Shown one piece after another: positions 14,675-23,689 of a DNA stretch of 44,134 nucleotides. The position numbers were made by a program, and so were the translations under genes. The stretch spans positions 3,493,281 through 3,537,414 of the forward strand of contig NZ_CP024636.1 of the NCBI RefSeq assembly GCF_009728735.1, given 5' to 3'. The notes under the pieces are model-generated. The model had not been told where the DNA came from. It ran no database searches and was given only the letters and a program-made list of their open reading frames with translations. This DNA comes from Pantoea phytobeneficialis. GTDB lineage: Bacteria > Pseudomonadota > Gammaproteobacteria > Enterobacterales > Enterobacteriaceae. The first letter of the stretch is position 1. Each line of letters opens with the position of its first letter.

Positions 14675-15952
14675 ATGAAACTCGAATCTTTCTGGCAGGC
14701 GACCGCACCGCAATTCCGTGGCGCAGCAACGGGTGCGCTGCCCGCGACCGCCTCGGTGGTGGTGATCGGCGGCGGGTTCACCGGCGTCTCGGCGGCGCTC
14801 AACCTGGCACGCAGCGGCATTGATGTGGTGCTGCTGGAGAGCGGCGACATCATGAGTCAGGCCTCGGCGCGCAACGGTGGTCACTGCAATACCGGCGTAT
14901 CGCAAAACTTTGCCTCGCTGGTTGCCAGCCAGGGACTGGAGCAGGCCAGCCGCTTCTACCGTGCGTTTGACGGTGCCGTGAGCTACGTCGAGCAACTGGT
15001 GCGGGAAGAACAGATCGATTGCGATTTCCGTCTGTGCGGCAAGTTGAAACTCGCCAGCAAAGCCACGCACTTTCCCGGCTTACGCAGCGCCTGGCAGTTG
15101 ATGCGCGATACCGTGGATCCGGAAATCGAGCTGATTAGCAAAGATGAGATCCGCCGGGAAGTGGGCAGCGATGCCTTTCACGGTGGCCTGCTGCAAAAAC
15201 GTGGCGGTCAGATGCATATGGGGAAATTTGGTGTCGGTCTGGCGGAAGCCGCGGCACGCAGCGGGGCGAAGATTTTCCCGCACCATGCGGTGACCGGGTT
15301 GACGCGTCTTGACGGCTACCGTCATCGCGTCACTACCGCTAAAGGCGAGATTGTGGCAGACAAAGTGCTGATGGCGACTGGTGTGTCCAATGAAGGTCCG
15401 TTCCCGTGGTTCCAGCGCCGTATTGTGCCAGTCGGCAGCTTTATCGTGGTGACGGAACCGCTGGGCGATGCGTTGCTCAGCCAGGTACTGCCAAAAGATC
15501 GTACCTATGTCACCTCGCTGAATATCGGTAACTACTTCCGCACCACGGCGGATCGTCGTCTGGTGTTTGGTGGCCGCGCCCGTTTTGCCGTCAGCAATCC
15601 GACCTCGGATTCGCGCAGCGGCGAGGTATTACGCGCCGCGATGACCGCGTTGTTCCCGCAGTTAGGGCAAGCGCGCATTGATTACTGCTGGGGCGGCATG
15701 GTCGATATGACCGCCGACCGGCTGCCGCGTGCCGGTGAGCACGACGGCGTGTTCTATTCCCTCGGCTACAGCGGGCATGGCACGCAAATGTCAACCTGGA
15801 TGGGGCGGGTGATGGCCGATGTACTGGCAGAAAAAAGCAACGACAACCCGTGGCAGCGTGAGGCCTGGCCTGCGTTGCCCGGTTACCACGGGAAACCCTG
15901 GTTTTTGCCTCTTGCGGGCTTGTATTACAAAGCTAAGGACCGGCTCTCCTGA
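14675..15952 (+). CDS. FAD-dependent amine/amino-acid oxidoreductase (PuuB/DadA-like), copy 1
   Basis: A 425-aa DAO-family flavoprotein. The dinucleotide fold VVVIGGGFTGVSAALNLARS begins near residue 28, with the ribose-binding Glu in VVLLESG, and ASARNGGHCNTGVSQ matches the ARNGG motif of gamma-glutamylputrescine oxidase and related amine oxidases. The substrate-domain end has WGGMVDMTADRLPRAG and YSGHGTQMSTWMG. The likely reaction is oxidative deamination of an amine to an aldehyde plus ammonia, feeding the aldehyde dehydrogenase of the same operon. GGAGG is eight bases before ATG 14675. No signal peptide, so cytoplasmic. Confidence 0.88.
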   Translation: MKLESFWQATAPQFRGAATGALPATASVVVIGGGFTGVSAALNLARSGIDVVLLESGDIMSQASARNGGHCNTGVSQNFASLVASQGLEQASRFYRAFDGAVSYVEQLVREEQIDCDFRLCGKLKLASKATHFPGLRSAWQLMRDTVDPEIELISKDEIRREVGSDAFHGGLLQKRGGQMHMGKFGVGLAEAAARSGAKIFPHHAVTGLTRLDGYRHRVTTAKGEIVADKVLMATGVSNEGPFPWFQRRIVPVGSFIVVTEPLGDALLSQVLPKDRTYVTSLNIGNYFRTTADRRLVFGGRARFAVSNPTSDSRSGEVLRAAMTALFPQLGQARIDYCWGGMVDMTADRLPRAGEHDGVFYSLGYSGHGTQMSTWMGRVMADVLAEKSNDNPWQREAWPALPGYHGKPWFLPLAGLYYKAKDRLS

Positions 15953-15959
15953 TCGTCTG

Positions 15960-16067
15960 GCGCGATAAATCGCGCAGCTACAAAGCATGGCACCAACTGT
16001 AGCGGCGCAATTTATTGCGCAATGCGTAAAAGCCTGCACCCATCTGTAGCGGCGCAATTTATTGCGC
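15960..16067. repeat. Three REP units, two of a TTATTGCGC variant
   Basis: One unit GCGCGATAAATCGCGCAGCT (from 15960) is followed by two direct opposite-facing units GTAGCGGCGCAATTTATTGC (from 15999 and 16046), 47 bp apart. The two copies share the paired substitution A/T in both arms (GCGCAAT/ATTGCGC), so this variant duplicated as a unit. The array lies between the oxidase and the binding-protein gene and may set different mRNA levels for them. Confidence 0.88.
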
Positions 16068-16137
16068 AATGCCGCGAGGTGCGGGCTTTCAGTGACGATG
16101 ATCGAATTAAACAACATTTCATATTGAGGGTGTGCAG

Positions 16138-17742
16138 ATGAGTAAATTTAAGAAAGAATCTGACGCTGTAAATCCGGCCCTGACGCGCGCACTGACCGAA
16201 GGGTCGCTGTCCCGTCGTAGCCTGATGAAGTTGTTGTCCGCCGGTGCGGTGATGAGCACCGGTCTGATCGGTTTTCCGGAAATGGGTTTTGCGGCGGAAA
16301 CGCCGGTTAAAGGGGGGAAACTGCGCGCGGCGATGTCTAACGCCTCGGCTACCGATACCCTCGACCCCGCTAAAGGCAACAACAGCGGCGATTACACCCG
16401 TCAGTTTATGTTTTACAGCGGCCTGACCGAGCTGGATAAAAACCTGCAAGTGCACCCCGCACTGGCCGAATCGGTGGAGTCAGGCGATGGTGTGACCTGG
16501 CAGATCAAACTGCGCAAGGGCGTCACCTTCCACGACGGCAAACCGCTGACGGCGAAAGACGTGATTTACTCCCTGAGCCGCCATAAAGATCCGGCGGTAG
16601 CCTCTAACGCCTTCAAGCTGGCGGATCAGTTTAAGACCTTCACCGCCGTCAATGACAACGAAGTACAGCTGGTGCTGAGCCAGGCCAACTTTGACGTGCC
16701 TTATATGCTGGCGGCCGCGCCGTTCCTGATCGTGCAGGATGGCACCAAAGATTTCAGCAAAGGCATCGGCACTGGCCCGTTCAAACTGAAAGAGTTTACC
16801 CCTGGCGTGCGTTCAGTTGGGGTGAAGAACCCGAATTACTTCAAGCCGGGTCTGCCGCACCTCGACGAAGTGGAACTGTTGGGCGTCACCGACCAGGCTG
16901 CACGCGTCAATGCCCTGATGTCTGGCGATCTGCACATCATCTCCACCCTGGGCGCTGCCGACTGCAAACGCATCAAAGCCACCTCCGATTTCGCCGTGCT
17001 GGAGAGCAAATCCGGCATGTACACCAACCTGATTGTGCGTACCGACATGAAACCGGGCAGCAACGAAGACTTCGTGCTCGGCATGAAGTACCTGCAACCG
17101 CGTGAGATGGTGGTGAAAACCGTGTTGCAGGGCTACGGCGATGTGGCGAACGATACCCCAGTACCGCCGTGGCATCCGTTCTACAACGCCGATCTCAAGC
17201 CGCGTCCGCTGGATGTGGAAAAAGCCAAATTCCACTTCAAAAAAGCCGGAATGGTTGGAGCCAACGTCGAGATCATCACCACGCCTAACATTGAAGGCGC
17301 AGTGGAAGGCGGTCAGTTGATTCAGCAGGTGGCACGCAACACCGGCGTGAACTTTAAAGTACGCCGCGTGCCGTACGACGGCTACTGGTCCACCCACTGG
17401 ACCAAAGACCCGGTCGGTTATGGCTCGATCAACCCGCGTCCAACGCTGGATATGCTGTTCTCACAGTTCTATCTCTCCAGCGCCTCCAATAACGAATCCG
17501 GCTGGAAGAACGATCAGTTTGACCAACTGGTGGTGGCAGCCCGTGGCGAACGTGACCAGGCGAAACGCAAGCAGATGTATGGCGATATGCAGACGCTGAT
17601 TTATGACCACTGCGGCACCATCATCCCGACCTTTATCAGCTCAACCGATGGTTACAGCAAGAAGGTGAAAGGGGTGGAAGCCTGGCCGTCAGGCATGATG
17701 ATGGGCTATCGCTTCCATGAGTTCGCCTGGCTGTCTGCCTGA
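16138..17742 (+). CDS. Family-5 ABC substrate-binding protein with Tat signal
   Basis: A 534-aa SBP_bac_5 (DppA/OppA/NikA) protein, the periplasmic receptor for peptides or other amino compounds. The N-terminus has about 30 hydrophilic residues, then SRRSLMKLLSAGAVMSTGLI, a twin-arginine (Tat) signal with cleavage after GFA or AET near residue 51; most dipeptide receptors use Sec instead. Family marks: VHPALAESVESGDG, WQIKLRKGVTFHDGKPLTAKDV, KHPL-like IGTGPFKLKEF, and the long C-terminal lobe. GAGGG precedes ATG 16138; the GTG at 16132 is too close to it. It is the first gene of the importer and is separated from the oxidase by REP units. Confidence 0.9.
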   Translation: MSKFKKESDAVNPALTRALTEGSLSRRSLMKLLSAGAVMSTGLIGFPEMGFAAETPVKGGKLRAAMSNASATDTLDPAKGNNSGDYTRQFMFYSGLTELDKNLQVHPALAESVESGDGVTWQIKLRKGVTFHDGKPLTAKDVIYSLSRHKDPAVASNAFKLADQFKTFTAVNDNEVQLVLSQANFDVPYMLAAAPFLIVQDGTKDFSKGIGTGPFKLKEFTPGVRSVGVKNPNYFKPGLPHLDEVELLGVTDQAARVNALMSGDLHIISTLGAADCKRIKATSDFAVLESKSGMYTNLIVRTDMKPGSNEDFVLGMKYLQPREMVVKTVLQGYGDVANDTPVPPWHPFYNADLKPRPLDVEKAKFHFKKAGMVGANVEIITTPNIEGAVEGGQLIQQVARNTGVNFKVRRVPYDGYWSTHWTKDPVGYGSINPRPTLDMLFSQFYLSSASNNESGWKNDQFDQLVVAARGERDQAKRKQMYGDMQTLIYDHCGTIIPTFISSTDGYSKKVKGVEAWPSGMMMGYRFHEFAWLSA

Positions 17743-17769
17743 TCCCTAAACCGTAAGAGGAGCACGCCG

Positions 17770-18723
17770 ATGAACCGATACATGATGTTCCTGATTGCCC
17801 GCCGCGCAGGCGCGGGCATCCTGACCTTGCTTATCGTCTCGGCGGTGGTGTTTTTTATCACCAGCCTGCTGCCCGGTGACGCGGCGCAGATGATTCTGGG
17901 GCAAAACGCCACACCGGAAACGGTGGCGGCGTTACGCCAGCAGTTGGGGCTGGATCAGCCGCTGCTGGTGCGTTATTTCAGCTGGCTGGGCGGGATGCTG
18001 CATGGTGACTTTGGCATCTCTTTCGCCAGCCATTTACCGGTAGCGCAGTTGGTGGCGCAACGTATTCCGGCCACCTTTGAACTGGCGGCGATCACCACCC
18101 TGATCTGTGTGCCGCTGGCGCTGGTGATTGGTATCGCCGCAGCGATGAACCGGGGTTCGTTGATTGACCGCTTCCTGGTGGTCAGCACGATGGCGACCGT
18201 GGCGGTGCCGGAATTTCTCGTCGCCACCGTGGCGGTGCTGATTTTTGCCGTCAAATTGCATTGGGTGTCGGCGATGTCGTTCGGCAGTCCGAATATGGAT
18301 CTGCTCAGCTACCTGAAATCCTATGCCTTGCCGGTGTTGACGCTGTGCTGCGTGCTGGTGGCGCAGATGGCACGCATGACACGCGCCGCCATCATCAACC
18401 AGCTCGACAGCCCGTATCTGGAGATGGCGCGCCTGAAGGGGGTCTCGCCGTTGCGGGCGGTACTGCGCCACGCGCTGCCGAATGCTGTCGGACCGATTGC
18501 TAACTCCATCTCACTCAGCCTGTCGTATCTGTTTGGCGGCGTGATCATTATCGAAACCATTTTCAGCTATCCCGGCCTTGCCAGTGCGCTGGTCGATGCG
18601 GTGAGCAACCGCGACCTGCCGGTGGTGCAGTTCTGCGTGATGCTGTTCGCTGCCTGTTACCTGCTGTTGTTGCTGGCGGCTGACATCCTGACCATCGCCT
18701 TTAACCCGAAATGGAGGAGCTGA
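17770..18723 (+). CDS. Peptide-type ABC transporter permease 1 (DppB-like)
   Basis: A 317-aa inner-membrane permease with about six helices. It shows the DppB/OppB pattern: the N-terminal helix LIARRAGAGILTLLIVSAVV, the periplasmic stretch LLPGDAAQMILGQNATPETV followed by LRQQLGLDQPLLVRYFSWL, and the EAA loop MARLKGVSPLRAVLRHALPN that docks onto the ATPase. ATG 17770 has AGAGGAGC upstream and follows the receptor gene by 27 bp. Its stop overlaps the next start (TGATG). Confidence 0.92.
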   Translation: MNRYMMFLIARRAGAGILTLLIVSAVVFFITSLLPGDAAQMILGQNATPETVAALRQQLGLDQPLLVRYFSWLGGMLHGDFGISFASHLPVAQLVAQRIPATFELAAITTLICVPLALVIGIAAAMNRGSLIDRFLVVSTMATVAVPEFLVATVAVLIFAVKLHWVSAMSFGSPNMDLLSYLKSYALPVLTLCCVLVAQMARMTRAAIINQLDSPYLEMARLKGVSPLRAVLRHALPNAVGPIANSISLSLSYLFGGVIIIETIFSYPGLASALVDAVSNRDLPVVQFCVMLFAACYLLLLLAADILTIAFNPKWRS

Positions 18724-19574
18724 TGAATAGCTTGCTACTTCCCTGGCGCTTTTTTCAGTCGCTAACGATCTCTGGCCGCTTCGGCCTGCTGATCTCGCTG
18801 TTCTGGGTGTTTATGGCGATATTCGGCACCCAACTGGCACCGCACAGCGTTGAAGATATTGGTGGTGGCCCGATGCTCGGCGGTATGACCGCGGATAACT
18901 GGCTCGGCACCGACTATCTCGGGCGCGATATCCTCAGCCGCATTCTGTACGGTGCGAAGTTCTCTATCGGTCTGGCGCTGACCGCCGCGCTTGGGGCCAG
19001 CCTGATTGGCACCCTGCTGGCGCTACTGGCCGCGGTAACCGGACGTTGGCTGGAGGAAGTGCTGGGACGTGTCAACGATGCACTGCTGGTACTACCGGGC
19101 AAAGTGCTGTCGCTGATGATCGTTGCGGTGTTCGGTTCCTCATTGCCGATGCTGATTCTCACCGCCATCTTCACCTACTGGCCGGGTGCCTTCCGTATTG
19201 CCTTCGCTATGGCGAGCAGCCTGCGCAATATGGATTACGTGCGTGCGTCGAAGCTGCGGGGCGAAAGCCGCTGGTATATCGCAATCCACGACATCCTGCC
19301 CAATATGGTGCATCCGATGCTCACCGACTTCGGTCTGCGGTTCGTCTATATCGTGTTGCTGTTGAGCGGCCTGAGCTTTCTCGGCCTCGGCGTTCAGCCA
19401 CCATATGCCGACTGGGGCACGCTGGTACGCGAAAACATTCAGGGCTTGTTTGATGGATCACCGGCGGTACTGATGCCTGCGGTCGCCATCGCCAGCCTGA
19501 CCATCGGTGCCAACCTGTTTATCGACAGCCTGCAAGCGATGCGTCCACTGACCCTTGCGAAGGAGGGAGCATGA
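18723..19574 (+). CDS. Peptide-type ABC transporter permease 2 (DppC-like)
   Basis: A 283-aa inner-membrane permease, partner of the previous one. Start ATG 18723 overlaps the upstream stop in TGATG with GGAGGAGC ahead. DppC features: an N-terminal helix (FGLLISLFWVFMAIFG), HWLGTD-like NWLGTDYLGRDILSRILYGA, and the EAA loop ASKLRGESRWYIAIHDILPN; the C-terminus has FLGLGVQPPYADWG, the standard end of this family. Its stop overlaps the ATPase start (ATGA), so the two are translationally coupled. Confidence 0.92.
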   Translation: MNSLLLPWRFFQSLTISGRFGLLISLFWVFMAIFGTQLAPHSVEDIGGGPMLGGMTADNWLGTDYLGRDILSRILYGAKFSIGLALTAALGASLIGTLLALLAAVTGRWLEEVLGRVNDALLVLPGKVLSLMIVAVFGSSLPMLILTAIFTYWPGAFRIAFAMASSLRNMDYVRASKLRGESRWYIAIHDILPNMVHPMLTDFGLRFVYIVLLLSGLSFLGLGVQPPYADWGTLVRENIQGLFDGSPAVLMPAVAIASLTIGANLFIDSLQAMRPLTLAKEGA

Positions 19575-21235
19575 ACGTGACACCCCATACCGCCATGCCT
19601 GTGATTGCCGTTGAGAATCTGCGCGTCACCGCGCAGACCGACAAAGGTGAAGAGATTGATCTGGTTTCTGATGTGCGTTTTACCGTGCAGAAAGGGGAAG
19701 TGCTGGCACTGATTGGTGAGTCCGGCTCCGGCAAAACCACCATCGCTATGGCGCTGATGGGTTATGCTCGCCACGGCTGCCGCATTGCTGACGGCATGAT
19801 CCATGTTGCTGGCACCGATGTACGCAGCCTGTCACCGGGGCAACTGCGTGAATTTCGCGGTAACAAAGTGGCTTATATCGCCCAGAGTGCGGCGGCGTCG
19901 TTTAACCCAGGTATGCGTATTCTTGACCAGGTGATTGAACCGGTGGTGATCCACGGCACCATGAAACGCAAAGCGGCGAAGGAGAAGGCGATAGCGCTGT
20001 TTCGCGAACTGGCGTTGCCGAACCCGGAAACCATCGGCGATCGGTTCCCGCATCAGGTATCCGGCGGTCAATTGCAACGTCTGATGACGGCGATGGCGTT
20101 GATTGGCGATCCAGATGTGGTGATCCTCGACGAACCGACCACCGCACTGGATGTGACCACCCAGGTCGAAGTGCTGAAAGCGTTTCGCCGCGTGGTGGCC
20201 CAGCGTGGCGTGACTGCCATTTACGTCAGTCACGATCTGGCGGTGGTGGCGCAAATGGCCGACCGTATTCTGGTGCTGTTACAGGGCAAAATGGCGGAGT
20301 ACGGCACCACCGAACGGCTGATTGGCGCGCCACAGGCGGAATACACCCAGTTGTTGATGAATGCGGCGCGTCAGAGCGAGCGTCCCAGTAACTGGAGCTG
20401 CGCTACCGCAGAGATGCAACCGCTGCTGGAAGTGCGCGATCTCTGCGCCGGTTATGGTCCGCGCGACAAAGACGGTCAGCCGAAAATCCGCATCCTTGAA
20501 GATATCAACCTGAAGCTGTGGAAAGGGCAGGCGATCGGCATCATTGGGGAATCCGGTTCCGGTAAAACCACGCTGGCGCACGCCATTGCCGGGCTGAATG
20601 CCCCGAGCCAGGGACATATCCTGTTTAACGGCCATTACATCAACGGCGATATGCACAAACGGCCTGATAACGAGCTGCGCCGTATTCAATACGTCTTCCA
20701 GATGGCTGACACCGCACTTAATCCGGCGCACAGCGTCGAACGCATCCTGTCACGACCGTTAGCGTTGTTTCACGGCCTGAGCGGCGCGGCGCGCGAACAG
20801 CGGCTGCATCAGCTGCTTGATCTGGTCAAGCTGCCGCGCAGCGTGTTGTGGCGACGTCCGTGGGCGTTATCAGGCGGGCAGAAGCAGCGCGTTAACCTGG
20901 CGCGTGCGCTGGCTGCCGAGCCGGATCTGATTTTGTGCGATGAAGTGACTTCCGCACTCGATACCGTGGTGGCCGCCGCCGTGCTGGATCTGATCAGCGA
21001 GCTGCGACGCGAGCTGGGATTGTCGGTACTGTTTATCAGCCATGACATGCACGCGGTACGCGCAGTTTGCGACGATATCGTGGTGATGAAAAGTGGCCGC
21101 ATTATCACCCAAATTGCACGAGCAGATTATGCCTTGCCGACCAGCGAGTTGTATTTCGAACGCCTGAAACGCGCCGTTCCCGAGCTGCGTCAGGGCTGGC
21201 TGGATGAGCATGAAGAGGTATTGAAGGCGGAGTAG
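19571..21235 (+). CDS. Peptide-type ABC transporter, fused double ATPase (DppD-DppF type)
   Basis: A 554-aa cytoplasmic protein in which the two ATPases usually encoded separately (DppD and DppF) are fused, as in GsiA and YejF. Domain 1: Walker [13 protein letters not shown] (about 50-61), signature SGGQLQRLMTAMAL, Walker B VVILDEPTTALD. Domain 2: [12 protein letters not shown], signature LSGGQKQRVNLARAL, Walker B LILCDEVTSALD (Val in place of the usual Pro after the Glu). The start overlaps the previous stop by four bases. The TAG stop touches the first unit of a 37-bp tandem repeat. Confidence 0.93.
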   Translation: MNVTPHTAMPVIAVENLRVTAQTDKGEEIDLVSDVRFTVQKGEVLALIGESGSGKTTIAMALMGYARHGCRIADGMIHVAGTDVRSLSPGQLREFRGNKVAYIAQSAAASFNPGMRILDQVIEPVVIHGTMKRKAAKEKAIALFRELALPNPETIGDRFPHQVSGGQLQRLMTAMALIGDPDVVILDEPTTALDVTTQVEVLKAFRRVVAQRGVTAIYVSHDLAVVAQMADRILVLLQGKMAEYGTTERLIGAPQAEYTQLLMNAARQSERPSNWSCATAEMQPLLEVRDLCAGYGPRDKDGQPKIRILEDINLKLWKGQAIGIIGESGSGKTTLAHAIAGLNAPSQGHILFNGHYINGDMHKRPDNELRRIQYVFQMADTALNPAHSVERILSRPLALFHGLSGAAREQRLHQLLDLVKLPRSVLWRRPWALSGGQKQRVNLARALAAEPDLILCDEVTSALDTVVAAAVLDLISELRRELGLSVLFISHDMHAVRAVCDDIVVMKSGRIITQIARADYALPTSELYFERLKRAVPELRQGWLDEHEEVLKAE

Positions 21236-21460
21236 GTGCGGGCTGTGACCCTCACCCCGGCCTTCTGGGCAGGTGCGGTCTGTGACCCTCACCCCGGCCC
21301 TCTGGGCAGGTGCGGGCTGTGACCCTCACCCCGGCTCTCTCCCATAAGGGAGAGGGAGATGTGCCATATGCTCGATCTGTTCCCTCTCCCGCTTGCGGGA
21401 GAGATTGCTTGCTCGATCAGTTCCCTCTCCCGCTTGCGGGAGAGGGTTAGGGTGAGGGAA
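21235..21460. repeat. Three 37-bp tandem repeats followed by GGGAGAG palindromes
   Basis: Units starting at 21235, 21272 and 21309 read GGTGCGGGCTGTGACCCTCA, then CCCCGGCC and TCTGGGCA, nearly identical (the third diverges at its end). Then come a palindrome CTCTCCC-ataa-GGGAGAG and two copies of TCCCTCTCCCGCTTGCGGGA with GAGAG (from about 21379 and 21420), preceded each time by GCTCGATC. The last part reads GAGAGGGTTAGGGTGAGGG, like the boxC-type intergenic repeats of enterobacteria. The stretch has no gene and could attenuate between the importer and the next oxidase. Confidence 0.85.
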
Positions 21461-21498
21461 AACGCTCACCAACCCAAACCAAAAGAGGTCGTTAAGTT

Positions 21499-22830
21499 AT
21501 GCCTGCGCCGATTCGCTATGTACAGGACAGTGCAAATTTCCCTGAGTCTGCCGATGTGGTGGTGATCGGTGCCGGTATCGCCGGTTCAGCCGCCACCTGG
21601 GAGCTGGCAAAGCAGGGTTTAAACGTGGTGTTAGTGGAAAAAGGGCTGGTCGGTGCCGAGCAGTCGAGCCGTAACTGGGGCTGGTGCCGCCAGCAGAACC
21701 GTGACGAGCGCGAGCTGCCGCTGATCATCTATGCGCTGCAACGCTGGGGTGAACTCAATGCGGAAACCGGTGAGGAGCTGGGCTTTCGCCGCAGCGGCCT
21801 GGTGTATGCCACGCGCAACGAAGACGATATCGCCGCCTGGGAAAAATGGGGCCAGATGGCGAAACAGTACGGCGTGCGCAGCGATATGCTCAGCGCCGAA
21901 CAGGCCAAAGCGATGACTCCGGGCAGCACCACCCACTGGCTGGGCGGCGTTTCATCGCCGACCGACGGCCATGCCGAGCCGCGTCTGGCGTCTGCCGGTC
22001 TGGTCATCGGTGCCCAGCGACTTGGTGCGCTGGTGTTCCAGCAGTGCGCGGTGCGCGGGCTGGATATTGCCGGTGGTGTGGTGAGCGGTGTCTGGACCGA
22101 GCGTGGTTTGATCAAAACCAGCCGGGTGATTTGTGCCGCCGGTGCCTGGACCTCAATGTTCTGCCGCCGCCACGGTATCGACCTGCCGCTTGGCAACGTG
22201 ATCGGCACCGCTTTCCGAACTCAGCCGATTGAACAAGCCATCGCCATGCCGCTGTATACCCCCGGCTTTGCCTGTCGTCCGCAAATTGATGGCAGCTACA
22301 CGGTATCGGTGTCGGGACGTGGTCGTCTGGAACCCGGCGCGCAGGGCATTCGCTATGCCCGCCAGTTCTATCCGACCTTCAAAAGTCGCCGTAAAAACCT
22401 TAAATTCAGTTTGAGCTTCAAACCGTTCCTGACTGGCCCGGAAGCGCTGGGCGGCTGGGAATTCGATCGCCAGTCACCGTTTGAGCGGGTGCGAATTCTT
22501 GACCCGGCAGCGGATGCCAGCCTGGTACAGGAAGGACTGGCGGCGATGCGCAAAGAGTATCCGGCACTCGCCAACCTGAAACTGGCGCAGGCCTGGGGCG
22601 GCATGATCGACAGCACGCCGGATGCGATTCCGGTGATCTCCACCGTGGCGAAACTGCCGGGGCTGGTGCTGTCGGCGGGCTACAGTGCACACGGTTTTGG
22701 TATCGGTCCGGGGGCCGGTCGGCTGGCGGCCGATCTCGCCACGGATACGACGCCGGTGGTCGATCCGACCCCTTATCGCTATTCCCGTCTGGTTGATGGC
22801 AGCGGCCTTGACGCGCCAGGCATGATGTAA
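21499..22830 (+). CDS. FAD-dependent amino-acid/amine oxidoreductase (DAO family), copy 2
   Basis: A 443-aa DAO-superfamily flavoprotein, second in the cluster and only distantly like that at 14675. FAD fold DVVVIGAGIAGSAATWELAK with the ribose Glu in VVLVEKG near the N-terminus; SSRNWGWCRQQNRDERELPL is a distinctive stretch after it; the C-terminus has AQAWGGMIDSTPDAIPVIS and SAGYSAHGFGIGPGAGRLAAD. It should oxidise an amino acid or secondary amine. No signal peptide. ATG 21499 lies after AGAGGTCGTTAAGTT. It forms a short-gap run with the next three genes: 10 bp to the GNAT, then overlaps. Confidence 0.87.
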   Translation: MPAPIRYVQDSANFPESADVVVIGAGIAGSAATWELAKQGLNVVLVEKGLVGAEQSSRNWGWCRQQNRDERELPLIIYALQRWGELNAETGEELGFRRSGLVYATRNEDDIAAWEKWGQMAKQYGVRSDMLSAEQAKAMTPGSTTHWLGGVSSPTDGHAEPRLASAGLVIGAQRLGALVFQQCAVRGLDIAGGVVSGVWTERGLIKTSRVICAAGAWTSMFCRRHGIDLPLGNVIGTAFRTQPIEQAIAMPLYTPGFACRPQIDGSYTVSVSGRGRLEPGAQGIRYARQFYPTFKSRRKNLKFSLSFKPFLTGPEALGGWEFDRQSPFERVRILDPAADASLVQEGLAAMRKEYPALANLKLAQAWGGMIDSTPDAIPVISTVAKLPGLVLSAGYSAHGFGIGPGAGRLAADLATDTTPVVDPTPYRYSRLVDGSGLDAPGMM

Positions 22831-22840
22831 GGAGCACAGC

Positions 22841-23689
22841 ATGAGTATCACATTACGCGCGATGACGGCAGACGACATCGAACAGGGTTTTGCCATGACG
22901 CAACACCTCAAGTGGCCGCACCGCCGTGAGGATTGGTTGCAGGCGGTGACGTTGGGTGAGGGCGTGGTGGCCGAAGAACACGGCGCTTACCTTGGCAGCG
23001 CCATTGGCTGGCGTTGGGGTGAGCAGGCCGCCACTATCGGGCTGGTGATCGTTAACGACCAGTTCCAGGGACGTGGCGTTGGCAAGCAGCTGATGCTGGC
23101 GTTGCTGGAAAAATTCCCCGGCTACAATGTGCGGCTGCATGCCACTGAAATGGGTAAAGGGTTGTACGCCAAACTGGGTTTTAACGTCACCGGCCATATC
23201 CAGCAGCACCAGACGCGTGCGCTGACGACTGTGCCGACCGTGACTATCCCAACCGGGCTGACGCTGCGTAACGCCACCGCTGCCGATGCCAGCGTGCTGA
23301 CCGAACTGGACCAGCAGGCGCATGGCATGTGGCGTCCCAGGATGATTGCAACCCTGATTGCCGACAGTCAAACGGTGATCTTGCAGGATGCGCAACAACG
23401 TATTCATGGTTTTGCCAGCCTGCGCCGCTTTGGACATGGCTGGGCGATTGGCCCGGTGATTGCGCTCAACCTGCCGGTAGCACAGGCGCTGGTATCGGCG
23501 CTGATGCAGGGGTTAAACGGTGAGTTTGTGCGTATCGATACCGACGGCGCACAACCGCTGGCTGCCTGGCTGGAGACACTGGGACTGGCGCAGGTCGATG
23601 CGCCAACCACCATGATTCGGGGAACGCCGTGGTCACCGCAGGTCGGTGGCATGCAGGCGTTCGGGTTGATGACCCAGGCGATGGCCTGA
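22841..23689 (+). CDS. Tandem-domain GNAT N-acetyltransferase
   Basis: A 282-aa protein. Residues 1-130 are a GNAT fold with the acetyl-CoA loop VIVNDQFQGRGVGKQLM; residues 140-280 look like a second, degenerate GNAT half (LTLRNATAADASVLTELDQQ, GFASLRRFGHGWAIGPVIA) lacking a clear Q/R-x-x-G-x-G loop. Such two-domain proteins acetylate small amines or amino acids. AAGGAGC precedes ATG 22841. The stop overlaps the next start as TGATG. In this context it may protect or tag an amine intermediate that the M20 enzyme can later release (inference). Confidence 0.83.
   Translation: MSITLRAMTADDIEQGFAMTQHLKWPHRREDWLQAVTLGEGVVAEEHGAYLGSAIGWRWGEQAATIGLVIVNDQFQGRGVGKQLMLALLEKFPGYNVRLHATEMGKGLYAKLGFNVTGHIQQHQTRALTTVPTVTIPTGLTLRNATAADASVLTELDQQAHGMWRPRMIATLIADSQTVILQDAQQRIHGFASLRRFGHGWAIGPVIALNLPVAQALVSALMQGLNGEFVRIDTDGAQPLAAWLETLGLAQVDAPTTMIRGTPWSPQVGGMQAFGLMTQAMA

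Noticed and set aside
13854..14729. 291-codon minus-strand frame opposite the HAD gene
   Set aside because: Overlaps three plus-strand genes with motifs and has no recognisable family.
21235..21345. CRISPR array from three 37-bp repeats
   Set aside because: Units abut one another with no unique spacers.
22841..23689. PhnO-like aminoalkylphosphonate acetyltransferase
   Set aside because: Two-domain GNAT in the catabolic cluster, far from phn; no evidence for a phosphonate substrate.
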